Below, in pieces: positions 43,960 to 54,475 of a DNA stretch of 64,000 nt. The stretch is taken from assembly GCA_018398575.1 (NCBI GenBank), contig JAGTXZ010000021.1, positions 744,001 to 808,000 on the forward strand, given 5' to 3'. A program made the translations under genes and the position numbers. This DNA is from Ampelomyces quisqualis (lineage: Eukaryota > Ascomycota > Dothideomycetes > Pleosporales > Phaeosphaeriaceae). Each line of letters opens with the position of its first letter. Position 1 is the stretch's first letter. A model generated the notes under the pieces. It saw only the letters and a list, made by a program, of their open reading frames with translations, was not told the DNA's origin and searched no databases.

Positions 43960-46155
43960 ATGCTACCTACCGCTGGACTCTTTCTTCCCGAGACTATGCA
44001 TCGTCAGGAACGACTTGCTGCCAGTCAAACAGAGAACGATAGTATAAGGCTCAAATACTTCCAACGCAAATCTAGGACGCCTACATTTGCGACAAGGAAA
44101 GGGAATATGTCTGCATTGTCTAATGTGAATACGGAGGACATGGAGGACATGGAGGCTTATACCTCAATCACCACCGCTTTCCAATTCGCCAACTTCGTTC
44201 TCGCGTCGACAAAGACCTCATCCGAATCGCACACACTGGCTTTCTTGATCACTCGCGTCCAACAAGATGTTTCTGAAGCATCACGACTGTGTTTATTACC
44301 AGCAGTCGCAAACTTTTTTGAAGCTTGGCCGGACAAGAAGTCGTGGATCGACGCCATACAGACTGACATTCGCCGTTTTCTGAATGATATAGGAAGCTCA
44401 ATGGAGACACTTCGAGTCGCTGGCGATGATGGAGGAGCCACTGGGCTGAAGCGAAGATTCGAATGGCTTTCCGGTCATCAGAAAAGGCTCTTGAACAAGC
44501 AACAGCTTCTCTCAACGAGTCACCAGAGTCTCATGACTGCCATCAACATCATGCAAACCGTGGAACTTTGCGGAGCGACGACTGGAAGATGGCAAGACCC
44601 GATTCATGAAGCTCCTGCTCACCCATGGGTGAAGCCTGCTGAAGGCAACGTTCTGCGAGGGCCATATTCAAGACGCGAGTTCAGGGTCAGCCAGAAGAAT
44701 TACTCCGTCTCTAGTATCTATCTGCCCCATGGTGAGCCAGATGCGATGGAAAGTACGTGCAATACGTCGATCCAACGGCGGTGCAGCTTCGCTAACGAAT
44801 ACGTAGCTTTGATCGTCAACACCATGCCTTCTGAGCTACCAGGAAGCACACCGGATGATGTACATGGCTCTCATCATACAACCATTCCAGGGCCTCTACG
44901 GATACAGCGTCCTCGAAGGCGCACATCGGCTCGTGACAGCTATTTCAGGACTGGTGCCAGCTCTCCGACCGCTACAAACAGCATCACCATCATGTCGCAG
45001 CCTACGAGTTTATCGCCGCCAGAACTAGAGCAGATCCGACTCCAATCACCGATCGACTCCAACTTTGTGCTAAGATCTTTCGATCAGTACCTGCCTATAA
45101 CGGCAACGCTACCGCGAAACACAAGGTCTTTCAAAAGCACTATTCCTGAAGAGCACATTGAACAGGTCCAACACCGGCATACATATCCTGCAATTGCCAG
45201 GCCAAGATCTGAGGGCGCCCACCCGCTTCCGACTGTCGTCGAAAAGACGGTTGAGCGCAACGACTCTGGCACTTCCGGGATAGTCACAGTACCACAAGTA
45301 GCAAAACGCTACCCAGTCAATCCGGTATACATACGCAGGCACCCAGGCAGACATCGATCGCTGCCATCGGAGTTGCCACATCTACAAAGCCAGTCGTCGC
45401 TTACTGAGGATCTGGCGAATTGGATGTCTCTTCCCGGCGTCCAGAGCGAGAAGCTTCCTAGCATCGAGTGGGATGCGAGTTCGGGCAGAGCATCACCTTC
45501 ATTGTCTGTTGCTTCTTGTCCGTCTGCCAAAAAATTGCCAATGAAGGACAGCAAGGACGAGGACCCGACTGCGGGAGAGGTAGACGGTAGGCGCGAATTG
45601 AGTCGCACAGCGTCTACACGCTCTTCAAAACGCGACGACGAAAATGATGCAGAGAGTACAAGTGCGCAAGGCAGCAGATTTCCTGATCCCTTTCAAGACA
45701 GCTATCATAGTCAGGAGCGCGCGGCATCAATCATAAGCACTACCGGCAGCATCCCACTAAAACTCCTTCCACCAACACCAACACTTCATACAACGCTCAG
45801 TAACCTCAGTCTAGCTTCAACCGTCAACGAGACTCAATCGTCGAATATGCGTTACATGGTCTCTTTACCGCATCCTTCAGCGACGCCTAGTCAATCCAGC
45901 GCAGTCCACGACAACGAGCTGTCCCTCCTCCAACGAAATCTCATGCACCAGTCGTACATCCCGAATATCCCACCACCTGTCCCGCAGAAGGAAACCTTGG
46001 TTGGCCAAGCACGCGGTCGCGAAACGGCGGCTCCACAAATCGACGCGCAAATGCATCACACCGAGGCGCGCCCACCCACGACACCATCATCCGCACAAGC
46101 GAAGCGACGCGCAACACATCAGCGCAGAATGGAATTGGCATTTGGAAAAAAGTAA
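43960..46155 (+). CDS. Unrecognised protein, helical N-terminal domain
   Basis: Two exons (43960-44752, 44807-46155) give 713 residues. The 54-bp intron has GTACGT, CTAAC and CGTAG signals but is a multiple of three without stops, so its removal is not forced by the frame. An N-terminal domain of about 150 residues (ITTAFQFANFVLASTKTSS, LAFLITRVQQDVSEASRLCL, FFEAWPDKKSWIDAI, TDIRRFLNDIGSSMETLRV) is predicted all-helical; it resembles N-terminal domains of uncharacterised filamentous-fungal proteins. The remaining 450 residues are Ser/Thr/Pro-rich, with many phosphorylation-like sites, and end in a basic helix (KRRATHQRRMELAFGKK). Alternative starts are the Met codons at 44014 and 44107; the latter lies just before the helical domain. 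Confidence 0.65.
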   Translation: MLPTAGLFLPETMHRQERLAASQTENDSIRLKYFQRKSRTPTFATRKGNMSALSNVNTEDMEDMEAYTSITTAFQFANFVLASTKTSSESHTLAFLITRVQQDVSEASRLCLLPAVANFFEAWPDKKSWIDAIQTDIRRFLNDIGSSMETLRVAGDDGGATGLKRRFEWLSGHQKRLLNKQQLLSTSHQSLMTAINIMQTVELCGATTGRWQDPIHEAPAHPWVKPAEGNVLRGPYSRREFRVSQKNYSVSSIYLPHGEPDAMESTCNTSIQRRCSFANEYVALIVNTMPSELPGSTPDDVHGSHHTTIPGPLRIQRPRRRTSARDSYFRTGASSPTATNSITIMSQPTSLSPPELEQIRLQSPIDSNFVLRSFDQYLPITATLPRNTRSFKSTIPEEHIEQVQHRHTYPAIARPRSEGAHPLPTVVEKTVERNDSGTSGIVTVPQVAKRYPVNPVYIRRHPGRHRSLPSELPHLQSQSSLTEDLANWMSLPGVQSEKLPSIEWDASSGRASPSLSVASCPSAKKLPMKDSKDEDPTAGEVDGRRELSRTASTRSSKRDDENDAESTSAQGSRFPDPFQDSYHSQERAASIISTTGSIPLKLLPPTPTLHTTLSNLSLASTVNETQSSNMRYMVSLPHPSATPSQSSAVHDNELSLLQRNLMHQSYIPNIPPPVPQKETLVGQARGRETAAPQIDAQMHHTEARPPTTPSSAQAKRRATHQRRMELAFGKK

Positions 46156-46670
46156 GGATCGAGTTAGAGGAGCAGACACGGGGCCTGCACAGTATGTGGA
46201 AGGACCGAATACTGGTGATGGAATTTCGTGAAGATACCATGATGCATGCAGCTACATACACCAACGTTGAAATGCGACATGAATGTGCACGCAGGGCTTA
46301 AGATATGCGAAATGCCTCTGAACCAAATCCCAATGCCATGAGCTCGCTTGAAATGACCGCGACGCTTTCATCAGGCTGTGCTAAAATGCTTCGAAAGCTG
46401 ACATGCAGATAAGGAAAAATTTCCGCTGAACAGGTTACGTGGATCCCGAGGAACGAAATGAAGTCGTACCAGATACTGCGAAATGTGTGCTCGTCAGGCC
46501 GTTACTCTGCTCGTACCAGACATGGAGAAGAAGGGTTCCACCGGGCAGTTATTGTGCGAAATTTGGGTATATGCGATTTCAGCCTTCCGCCTCGAGCCTC
46601 TTGTTTGCCTCTTAGGCTTCAGCTTTTTGATCCCCTCTCAGATTTCGGCCTTTTACTTTCTTCTCAGAGT
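46156..46670. other. Convergent intergenic region
   Basis: It separates two convergent genes. Imperfect TCAGCCTTTTGATC / TCAGCTTTTTGATC / TTCGGCCTTTTACT units occur at about 46575-46690, a short degenerate repeat with no known role. Nothing else is seen. Confidence 0.5.
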
Positions 46671-47877
46671 TCAGCCTTTTGATCTCTTCTCCGGGTTGTC
46701 CACTTTTGCTCTGAACCCCGCCATCTCGTCTTCCATGTTGGCCAGTCGCACCATTACCGACGTTAGGTCGAGGCGCATTTGCTCGCTTTCTGCTCGTATT
46801 ACTCGATAGAGTCGCGCGTCTTTTGCCATTTTTCTTGAGAGTTCTTCCTTGTCGCCTTCCAATCTAGAAATGTCGTCCTTGAGGTCTGCATTTTCGTCTT
46901 TGAGGTGCTGAATTCGGTCGGTCAGGGCTCGGTTGACGCGCTCTGGTGCCGGACTTCTTGGAATGGGGGATTTAGGGCTGAGTATCGAGTCTTGATATTT
47001 GGTGATCACGATCTGTTCGCTGAGAGTTCGGCGTGGGTATTTCTTTGGTAGTAGGGGTGCATCTTCATCCCGTTCGCGCTTGATTTTGACGCTCATGCTA
47101 TCGGTGGCTGATCGAGTCATGGGTGGAGCTGGTGATTCTTCTGGAGCAAAATTTGAGACGGAAGCTGACCAAAATTATTAGCCATCTATCTCCCTTTCTA
47201 CCTGCATGCTTGCTGCACATACAAACTGTCGATGATCGCTTCGGTCGTACAGGTACGCTACTGCATAGAGGTGGCGAGGTGACAAGACCATTTGAACGTC
47301 TTGTTGGCGGAAAATGCGGACGTTCTCCTCCATTCAAAATCCATAGACACGCATCTCTGAAATTCCTCGTGAACATGGTAGGATCTGACTTGTTTCGCAC
47401 TAGCTCTTTCACGTGTCCCGCAGCCAGGAAATAGTACAGTATCAGGGCCGATACGCGATGAATCGCTTTTGAGCCTCCAGTATCATCTCCAACATGGCAG
47501 AATGGCGCGTGGAAAGCGACTGTGGCTGTCGAATTTACAGGCTGTAACTCAAACAGGTTGTCGCCGTCCTCGACCTCGGCAATGCGATAAAAGCTCACTT
47601 CAGCTTCATCGGCATGCACATGTGCTACAACACGATCCGTTGGTTCTTCATCGATTTCCGGGCCTGGTGCGTACCCGCCTATTATAAGCAGTTGTTTGTG
47701 CGTCGAGCGACCCAGAGACCTCCAGATGGGTCTGCTCATGGTAAACTCGTCGAATCCCGTCCAATTCAACCTCGCGTATCGCGGGAGGGCGCGAAAGGGC
47801 GCGGTGAAGTTCGCGTGGGCCCATGATTGCACGTTGTCGTTTGACAGAGGTGACCGCGCTTCATTGAATTCTGGCAT
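46671..47877 (-). CDS. Unknown protein with C-terminal coiled coil
   Basis: Exons 47877-47223 and 47164-46671 joined by a 58-bp intron with a GTATGT donor and a GCTAATA branch site close to the acceptor; 382 residues. The first 220 residues form a globular-looking part (FRALPRYARLNWTGFDEF, HKQLLIIGGYAPGPEIDEE, FHAPFCHVGDDTGGSKAIHR) that I do not recognise. After the intron follow a basic patch (VKIKRERDEDAPLLPKKYPR) that could be a nuclear signal, Ser-Pro sites, and a 75-residue coiled coil (LKDENADLKDDISRLEGDKE). The start is uncertain: an ATG 51 bases upstream is closed by a stop, but the conserved part may extend into an unseen upstream exon. Confidence 0.6.
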
Positions 47878-49442
47878 ATTGCTGATGAAGCCACGGCGTC
47901 ATGCGTTGGTGATCTGGGAGTCGATCATACGATAGAGAAACCGTCCAATTGTGAAGGGCTTCGATTGCGGGTTCCCATAGTCAAGCGCCTGGTAAGAAAC
48001 CTGCGCAGCAATCTGCAGGCGTGGTTTGGTGTCGTGAAGAGCGTGTGATGCGGCGCAGGCGTTCTTCCGGCTTTCTCGTCTCGTGGGGCGGGCCGGAAAG
48101 CGCGATGGCTGGAAGCGGAAGGCGGAAGCGGAAACCGCTGCATGATCACATGGAAAGAGCGATCGACCATGCTAATTTGGACGATCCTGAATCCTGATCA
48201 TGTTTGCGGTTGACGTCTTCGGGGGAGCAGAAAGCACCCTGAAGCTTCAGGTACGCTTTCCAGGCGTCTCCAAGGGACGCCAAACCATTCGCTACCACAA
48301 AGGATGTCACTTCGTACCACGTTTCCCGTATCTAAGACACGAGCACAGGCTTTACGCCAGCAACGTCTCGCCTAACCTTCTGTCCACAACGGTACCATGT
48401 GCCGACAAACTTGCCCGAACCAGGAGATCAACTTAGCACCCTTGGGCAAGCTCGTGACGATCCGACACTCTTATACTCTCATTATGACAACATTGCTAGT
48501 CGAACAATTCATCTATCATACCCTTTCTTCTGGTGAACACCGAAGTGAGAATCACTAAGACCAAAAAAGAAGGGCCGCATACTGTGTATGCATCCAGCCT
48601 TGCATCCAGCTCACCACGCTAGGTACAGCCACAGCCACAGCCACAGCCACAGCGCCTCGGCTCTTGGCACCTGGGAGCACCAGCAAAAAGATAGACAGCA
48701 CAGCTGGACTTCTCATTTCTCCCCTCCGCAGATGGCTGACCGCTGTAAGTTGGTGTTCTGAACTCAAGCACTGCTAGGTACATTTACAACGAGGGTCTTC
48801 TGAGCGCATATGATGTTACAGTCAGATATGCTGCTCATGGAAGCATATTGTCGATAACTTGGTTGATGAGGGTGTCAATGTGTCGTGCAGCATCGGCGAG
48901 ATTTACTGTGCCAGTCTAGACAGCAATTGGCCCTGTGCCTCTAATAGGAGCTAGTCAACCTTTTACATGAATGCACCAACTGTCTTTCGCAGCAGATGAT
49001 TCGTGGAGCAGTTAAAATTGCTCCCAAATAATCTACCAAGACGAACACGTTGGAAGCTTCTATATAATTTTACGTAGTGCCTCACGTATGTGTCTTCAGA
49101 ACACCTAAACTGCAGGGAAAAGACTGGCCCTCTGTTATCTAAAAAGGTATGCATTCATGGTGCAGTAGGCATAGTCTTTTAGTTCTAGTACCGAAAACGC
49201 TGGGTGCTAAGCAGTTATGTGCAAATCTACGAAGTTGTCGGCCACCAACAAGGGAGTAGATCACATTTATGATTTACTTGGGCTGTGTCTTGTACGAGAA
49301 CACTAATACAGGAATTTATCGGATGCAAATAGGAAGCCGGTGTTGCAGCTGCATTTAGCTCCCCAACATTCAGCTACAACGCAAGACGGAATCTGTAATC
49401 ACTCCACTAACAAGTCCAACAGAGAAGCGAAGAAAAAACGTT
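47878..49442. other. Gene-sparse stretch
   Basis: No supportable gene. It includes a short hexanucleotide microsatellite and otherwise unremarkable sequence that becomes more AT-rich near 49000. Confidence 0.5.
48625..48653 (+). repeat. Microsatellite (ACAGCC)n
   Basis: Almost five exact copies of ACAGCC in tandem. It is non-coding here and likely length-variable between strains. Confidence 0.85.
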
Positions 49443-49525
49443 TCTCCTCGCCGCTGGATCGAACAGGGTGTTTCGGATTAATGCTTCCATTACAGTCCGA
49501 CGTGTTGCCACTACACCACGAGGAG
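49443..49525 (-). tRNA. tRNA-Tyr (GTA) with intron
   Basis: On the minus strand a 7-bp acceptor stem (CTCCTCG with CGAGGAG), a 4-bp D stem (GTGT/ACAC) and a 5-bp anticodon stem (TCGGA/TCCGA) can be drawn, with anticodon GTA at 49493-49491 and discriminator A at 49443. The anticodon loop contains about 11 extra bases after position 37, the usual place of the intron that eukaryotic tRNA-Tyr genes carry. An A box (TGGTGTAGTGG), a B box (GTTCGATCC) and a downstream T6 terminator (49433-49438) support RNA polymerase III transcription. The T stem has one extra C on its 3' side, so a slightly damaged copy is possible. Confidence 0.75.
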
Positions 49526-50643
49526 TTGCTGAAAGCTAGCATCAGGCAATGCGTATGGGTGCCAGTGCCACAGTTCAAACACACCATTTATCCCAGCATT
49601 TCCTCGCCTTCTCTTCTCCATCAACAGGCTCCTCCGACCACCACTAAGAAGGCGAACCAAATAGGGGAAAGGGAACTCTACACCTGTAGAAATCAAGAGA
49701 TACGAGAACTTGTATGCTTCTTCCTACAGCTCTCCTGAATAACTTTTGCGTTCAAATGCAGTCAGGCGTGAAAACCCACTTCACTATGGGGAGTGGAAGC
49801 GTCACATGACGCCCCAGCTTTGGTCTTTTTGTATGGAATGCATACAAATGAGCCGTCTTATCTAGTTATCTAGCTAGAGACCCTCTTCAAGAGAAATCTC
49901 AGCATTGAGAGTTCTGGCGGCGGTGGGTGGTGCTGGATGTTGTGGCTGCGTCGACTTCAGCTTGTGCATTTCGCGAGAAGGAAGCCGAGCATGATAGTCG
50001 CGGATCCAACGGGTCGCGGGCTTGTAGGCCAGATGATATAGACAGGGGTTTCTACAATATTCTGCCGTTCGTAAGATCGGTGGAACGTTGGTGGTTGGCT
50101 ATGCGGTAAGTGAGCGGCTATAGCCTGCGTGTAAGGTGCGCTGAAGGAGCGAGAGGTCTAGATTTGTATAAGATGTTGAAGAAGAGATGCTACATCATTA
50201 GCATTTTAAGTCTGGGTGCATGTCAATGACGTGCGCGATAGTCAAATGCCCGTTTCAGTGCAAACGACGGGAGTTTTTGTGCAAAGGGGAGAGCAATGAG
50301 GTCATCCTTGCCGAGTACCAAAGTTCTGAAGGAACATGGCAGAGAATTTAAAAAAGCCTTAGTTTATTTGTGAAGCCATGAGTAAGTGTTCCATGGACTA
50401 AATCCATGGCCACTAGTTGTAGCAATATTTCGCATTCGGTCAAAGCCAGACCTGTGGTGATTCACCAGCTTGTCCATCAACTCTTAGAGCACTGCTACAA
50501 CATTGTTTACCCTACGCAGGACTATCTTTACGTCGCATGACATCTTGAAGTTCGACAGGGGGCACCAGATTATGACTTGATATGTGGGTAAGCGATCACA
50601 AACTACAACCTTCCTATCCCTCTCTTCCTCGCCTCGTCCCACC
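49526..50643. other. Gene-sparse stretch
   Basis: It lies between the tRNA and the Cys-rich candidate. Only short open frames without recognisable features are present. Confidence 0.5.
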
Positions 50644-51140
50644 CTAGTCATCCCAATTTGCCCTATTCGCCCCCTTCCTGAAACACATCCCACAAATCCA
50701 CTCACTCGCCGCATCCTGGTGCTTGTACCTACACGCCTTGGCGCACTCCCTACACTCGGGATCCAGAGTTTTTTTCCCATCGGCGTTGGACATGCACGCT
50801 TCGCATATCGCGTTCCATTTCTGTAGGTCGAGTCAGCATGCCTTCTTCAATGTGACTATATATGTTGTGCCAGTAGGGTGTAGTGTACTAGCAACGTGTT
50901 AGAATTTGCTCATGAAGAGGAGATGTAATTGTGCTCGCGTCGTATGAGTCGTGACGCTGAAAAGATGAGCACGTTGTATGGAGGGGGCCAAGTACCCGTT
51001 TGCCCGTCGGCGACTTTGCTGCAGACTTTGACGCACACGTCGAGGCCGTGGACGCGCGAGGCTGTGACGCCGCGGGATGCGAGGGTGGTAGGGATGAAGA
51101 GGTGGATGAGAAGGCTGGTGAGGAGGGTTGGGAGCCGCAT
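50644..51140 (-). CDS. Candidate small secreted Cys-rich protein
   Basis: Two clearly protein-like pieces are visible. The 5' piece (from 51140 down to about 50973-50996) starts MRLPTLLTSLLIHLFIPTTL, a good signal peptide with likely cleavage after Ala21, followed by a CVKVC pair. The 3' piece (50820-50644) encodes 58 residues after a CCTACAG acceptor, with seven cysteines as ICEAC, ECRECAKAC and WICGMC, ending NRANWDD and a stop. The best donor by sequence (50995) is in the wrong phase; a weaker GTGCTC donor near 50972 is in phase. The model is therefore uncertain, and the gene may be damaged. Total size would be about 115 residues. Small secreted Cys-rich proteins in gene-sparse DNA are typical effector candidates, but nothing beyond secretion is supported, and no similarity to a known toxin is claimed. 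Confidence 0.5.
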
Positions 51141-52683
51141 GTTGTGGTTGGTAGGCAGGTCTGGTTTAGTGGCAATTTTGGTAAAGGGTTGTAGACTTGG
51201 AAGCTGTATGTGCGAGAAATCAAGATTTCATCTCCATGATAGAACATCAGAGAGCTTTTTATATTCATCGTTCGTAGGATATTGGTTCGTGATAAACTCG
51301 TTCCGGGGTACGCATTAAAACTCAACCGCGCCAGCAGGCTCTAAGCGATGAGCTATATGATAAAATTCATGCAAACCAGACTTCCTACATGACGTAGCCG
51401 TAGGTCAATAGGTTTAGTTTTGAGCAAGCAGACTTCGCTTAGCAAATTTGTATGCTATACAATACCGAAAGAAGTTGTGGTAGGGTGATACTAGGGCGGA
51501 GAAAGCTTCGTCAGCTAGGCAAAAGCCACCACCCGCCTCGTTCTTCCCAATCAACACTGTCAATGGGTATTTTGGCACGGAGTGCGAAACTGAGGCACCT
51601 AAATAAGGTTTGTGACGCAGGGGCGTGTGTGTAAGTCGTAATACTGTTGACTTGGGTGCGCCTCTACCGCCAGCTCGAGCTAGCGAGGTCGAGTTTTTCG
51701 TGTTCACCGAGATGTGTATTTGTGCGCAGAGTAGATGATATGTCCCAAGGCGCGTGAAGTGCTGTCCAGTCTTCTTGATTACCTCAAGCCTGTCTTGTCG
51801 TCGCCGCTCTTCGAGACCAAGGCACGTACTCTAGGCTCTTCCCGTCTCTGCTCACCCTTACAGCACAGGTACAATGATGCTGCAGCTCATCGTAGGTGTA
51901 TTACGCGATCGAAGGCTATAGGCCACAGGCATCATGATGCTTCGGCACCGATTTCCTACAGCCACTTCAGCAGGATGTCATAAGTTGTCGAACGATTGTG
52001 CACTTAGAGAGACAGAGTCAGTGGAGCAGAAGATAGCGAAGGAACTATGGGTTGGTCACACAGTAGTCGAGATCGGGCGAAACAATCGATACAACCTGAC
52101 AGACGAGAATCCGAAAGGCAGTGTGACAGAGAGATAGAGTGAGGATGAGTCGCGGCGGGTTATCTGGAAATATGCGGGGAACTGGTTAGACATGGGTCTT
52201 GTAATTTATGCACAGCCATTGGAGCCATGAAGTGCTAGCTGACATTCTTAATGGGTGGGCAGCTGTAATTTATGTTTTGCGAGACCTCATTGATAATTAG
52301 ATTCGACTGCCTTTTAGACATCGGTGCATGATCTTACATTGATGCCTTGTTTTTCCAACGTAATCCAATCCCGAATGTCCTACAATACTGCTCTCCAGTT
52401 GTCAAACCTAGATGGTGAGTTTTGGCGGTGGTTATAGGGGATGTCCATGGAGTAACATTTCAATGCGCCATGATCGATGTGTGACAAGCACACCGATATG
52501 CCGCCGCTGGAAGTGCCACATACCTGAGAAGACTCAACTTACAAGTGCTGAAAGACCAAGTTGTTCGCCGAAGCTCGGACATGTCCAGAAGCTCGACAGC
52601 AGGGTCTGGTGAAGAAATTGTCCAGCGGCGCATTTGTCGAAACAAGCGGTAAAACAAGCGAAGTAATGAAGCAGTTGCGCCCC
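51141..52683. other. Gene-sparse stretch
   Basis: It holds the upstream region of the Cys-rich candidate and the 3' flank of the SF3a3 gene. No gene, RNA or repeat is recognised. Confidence 0.5.
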
Positions 52684-54233
52684 TTAGAGCAAACCCGCAG
52701 ACGCCAGATCCTGGTATACCTTCTCGGGCATGACGTTGCCCTCGTTGTCTTCCATCTCCACCACGTTCTCCGACTGTGCCTTCTCCCTCTTCTTGGCCTT
52801 CTGGATTGTCTTCCACAGCGCCTCGGCTTCTCTTATGCTCGTAATCTCTCGGAAGGTAGTGGTATTAGTGATACCAAGACATTTCAGACCGTGGATATGG
52901 CGAGGCTCGTTGAAGTGCTTGTCGAAAGCGCGTCTGCCCATGTAGACGAAGTTTCCGCAGATCTCGCAGGGGAACTCGACACCCAGACCATGGAGCTTGT
53001 ACAGCCAGAATGGAATCGGCTTGCCATCCCACGCAAGCGGTAGCTTGAGCGGATTGTAGATTTTGTCTTCGTCCTCGGAGTCGTCGTCTTCTTTTTCCTC
53101 GCCAGCCTCGGGGAGCTCAGAGTACAGCTGCTCGAGTTCCTGCTGGCGTTCACGCTCGGTCATACCCTGCTTGCGCTCCACGTTGACCTTGGTGTCGCTA
53201 CGCTCGGTCTGCATGGCCGCCGCGAGTTTCTTGATGCGGTACTCTCGCTCGGCGACCGCGCGTTCTTTGAAGCGCTCAATGTCTGATGACGCGTCACTTG
53301 CCTTCGCTGCTCCGTTCGCTGATGCACCGGCACTTTCTTGTGCTGCCTTCTTGTGCTTCTTGCCGGTCAAGTGTGCCTCGTACACGGTCTCTTTTGCGAA
53401 GCCCTTGTTGCATGCAGAGCACCAGATTCCCTCGCCTTGCACAGCGCTGTTGGTCGGGCCCGATTCCAGCGCATTCTTCTCCCATCCCGGAACCTCGTCC
53501 TTTGCCCAAAGCTCCTCGAACTCCTTGTCAAAGTTTGTGAAGAGCTTATCCAAGTTCTCCAGAGGCTTCGTTCGGCGCATGAAGCTCTCGAGGTAGTCTT
53601 GCAGAGCCTTCAGGTACTGGAAGTAAGCTTCAGACATTTTCTGATCGCGACGAATGTTATTCTGCGGCGGCGCGAAGGCGTCGAAAAGATCGAGGTATTG
53701 AAGGTAGGTCAAGCGGCGCGCGTGCTGATGAACGGGTAAGTTCAGATACTGCTCGTGCAGTGTGGTGAGGTCGAAGAACCGACCGAAGCCTTCCTCACCC
53801 GTGAACATGGAGTCAATGGCCCTGACTGAGTGCGCGCGGTCTTCGGGGGTCCGCTTCTTGTACGCCTTCTCCAGGTTCTCCACGGGCTCGTTGGGGTAGC
53901 GGCGGTGGAAATCCTTGATGTTGGCGATCTCCTTCATGAAGGACTCCATGGGGTCACCGAGGGTGAGGTTACGCACTTCTTCCTCGAGCGTGCCGTCCAC
54001 GTCCTGGTAGATGGTGAGTAGCCGGCTCGACTGAGTCTCGATCTGCGCCAGGAACCGCGCAATGTCGTGATCACGTGCTAGACGATGGCGGATCTGCGAC
54101 TTGGTCAGTACAGAAGATGCGACAGGTCACGGGGGCTGCTTGCGTGCGGCGGATCCTCAAGAAGAAGGTCGGCGGACGCATCCTCGAGGCGCTCCAAGTC
54201 CTCATGGATCTGGCGCTGATCTTCCACGAGCAT
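52684..54233 (-). CDS. PRP9: Splicing factor SF3a subunit 3 (Prp9)
   Basis: Exons 54233-54144 and 54093-52684 give 499 residues, close to human SF3A3 (501). The 50-bp intron uses a GC donor (GCAAGC) with a normal CAG acceptor and an ACTGACC branch site; splicing joins DPPH to IRHRLARDHDIARF, as the family requires. An acidic helical N-terminus (MLVEDQRQIHEDLERLEDAS) is followed by the SF3a60 region, a U1-type zinc finger (CSACNKGFAKETVYEAHLTG and its closing KKH), a charged coil, and the C-terminal matrin-type finger FPCEICGNFVYMGRRAFDKH with the trailing His of EPRHIHG. SF3a binds the U2 snRNP and is needed for pre-spliceosome assembly. The gene is head-to-head with FAL1/eIF4A3. Confidence 0.93.
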
Positions 54234-54475
54234 GGTTGCGGGCGCCTATAGAATATGAGTATCGCAATCGGCAGCAGGTGACGAGCAGAGCGCAAACCTT
54301 TGGCGGCGTGGAGTTGACGGGCGCAATGGGAGTTCCCGCGGCGGACATAAATGCACGGCACTAGCAAGGATCTGCCGAAGTTGTGCCGCGAGCTCCAAAC
54401 TTTGTTGCGCATCGCTTCACAGACGACAACCCCAACCGATACCCATCCAAACATCGCAAAAGGACTACACTCAAC
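54234..54475. promoter_or_regulatory. Bidirectional promoter, PRP9/FAL1
   Basis: 242 bases separate the start codons of two divergent genes for spliceosome-related proteins. It is moderately GC-rich, and no TATA box is obvious in either direction. Coordinated expression is inferred from the arrangement. Confidence 0.6.

Noticed and set aside
48185..48440. Small plus-strand frames after the coiled-coil gene
   Set aside because: Short, unconserved in appearance, without signal peptide or splice context.
49443..49525. Reading the cloverleaf as another isoacceptor (for example an anticodon within the 3' part of the loop)
   Set aside because: Only GTA sits directly after the C-T of the loop with the right stem distance, and the position of the extra bases fits the tRNA-Tyr intron.
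50484..50780. 98-codon minus-strand frame near the Cys-rich candidate
   Set aside because: It is a different frame across the Cys-rich exon; the frame with CxxC pairs and an acidic NWDD end is the protein-like one.
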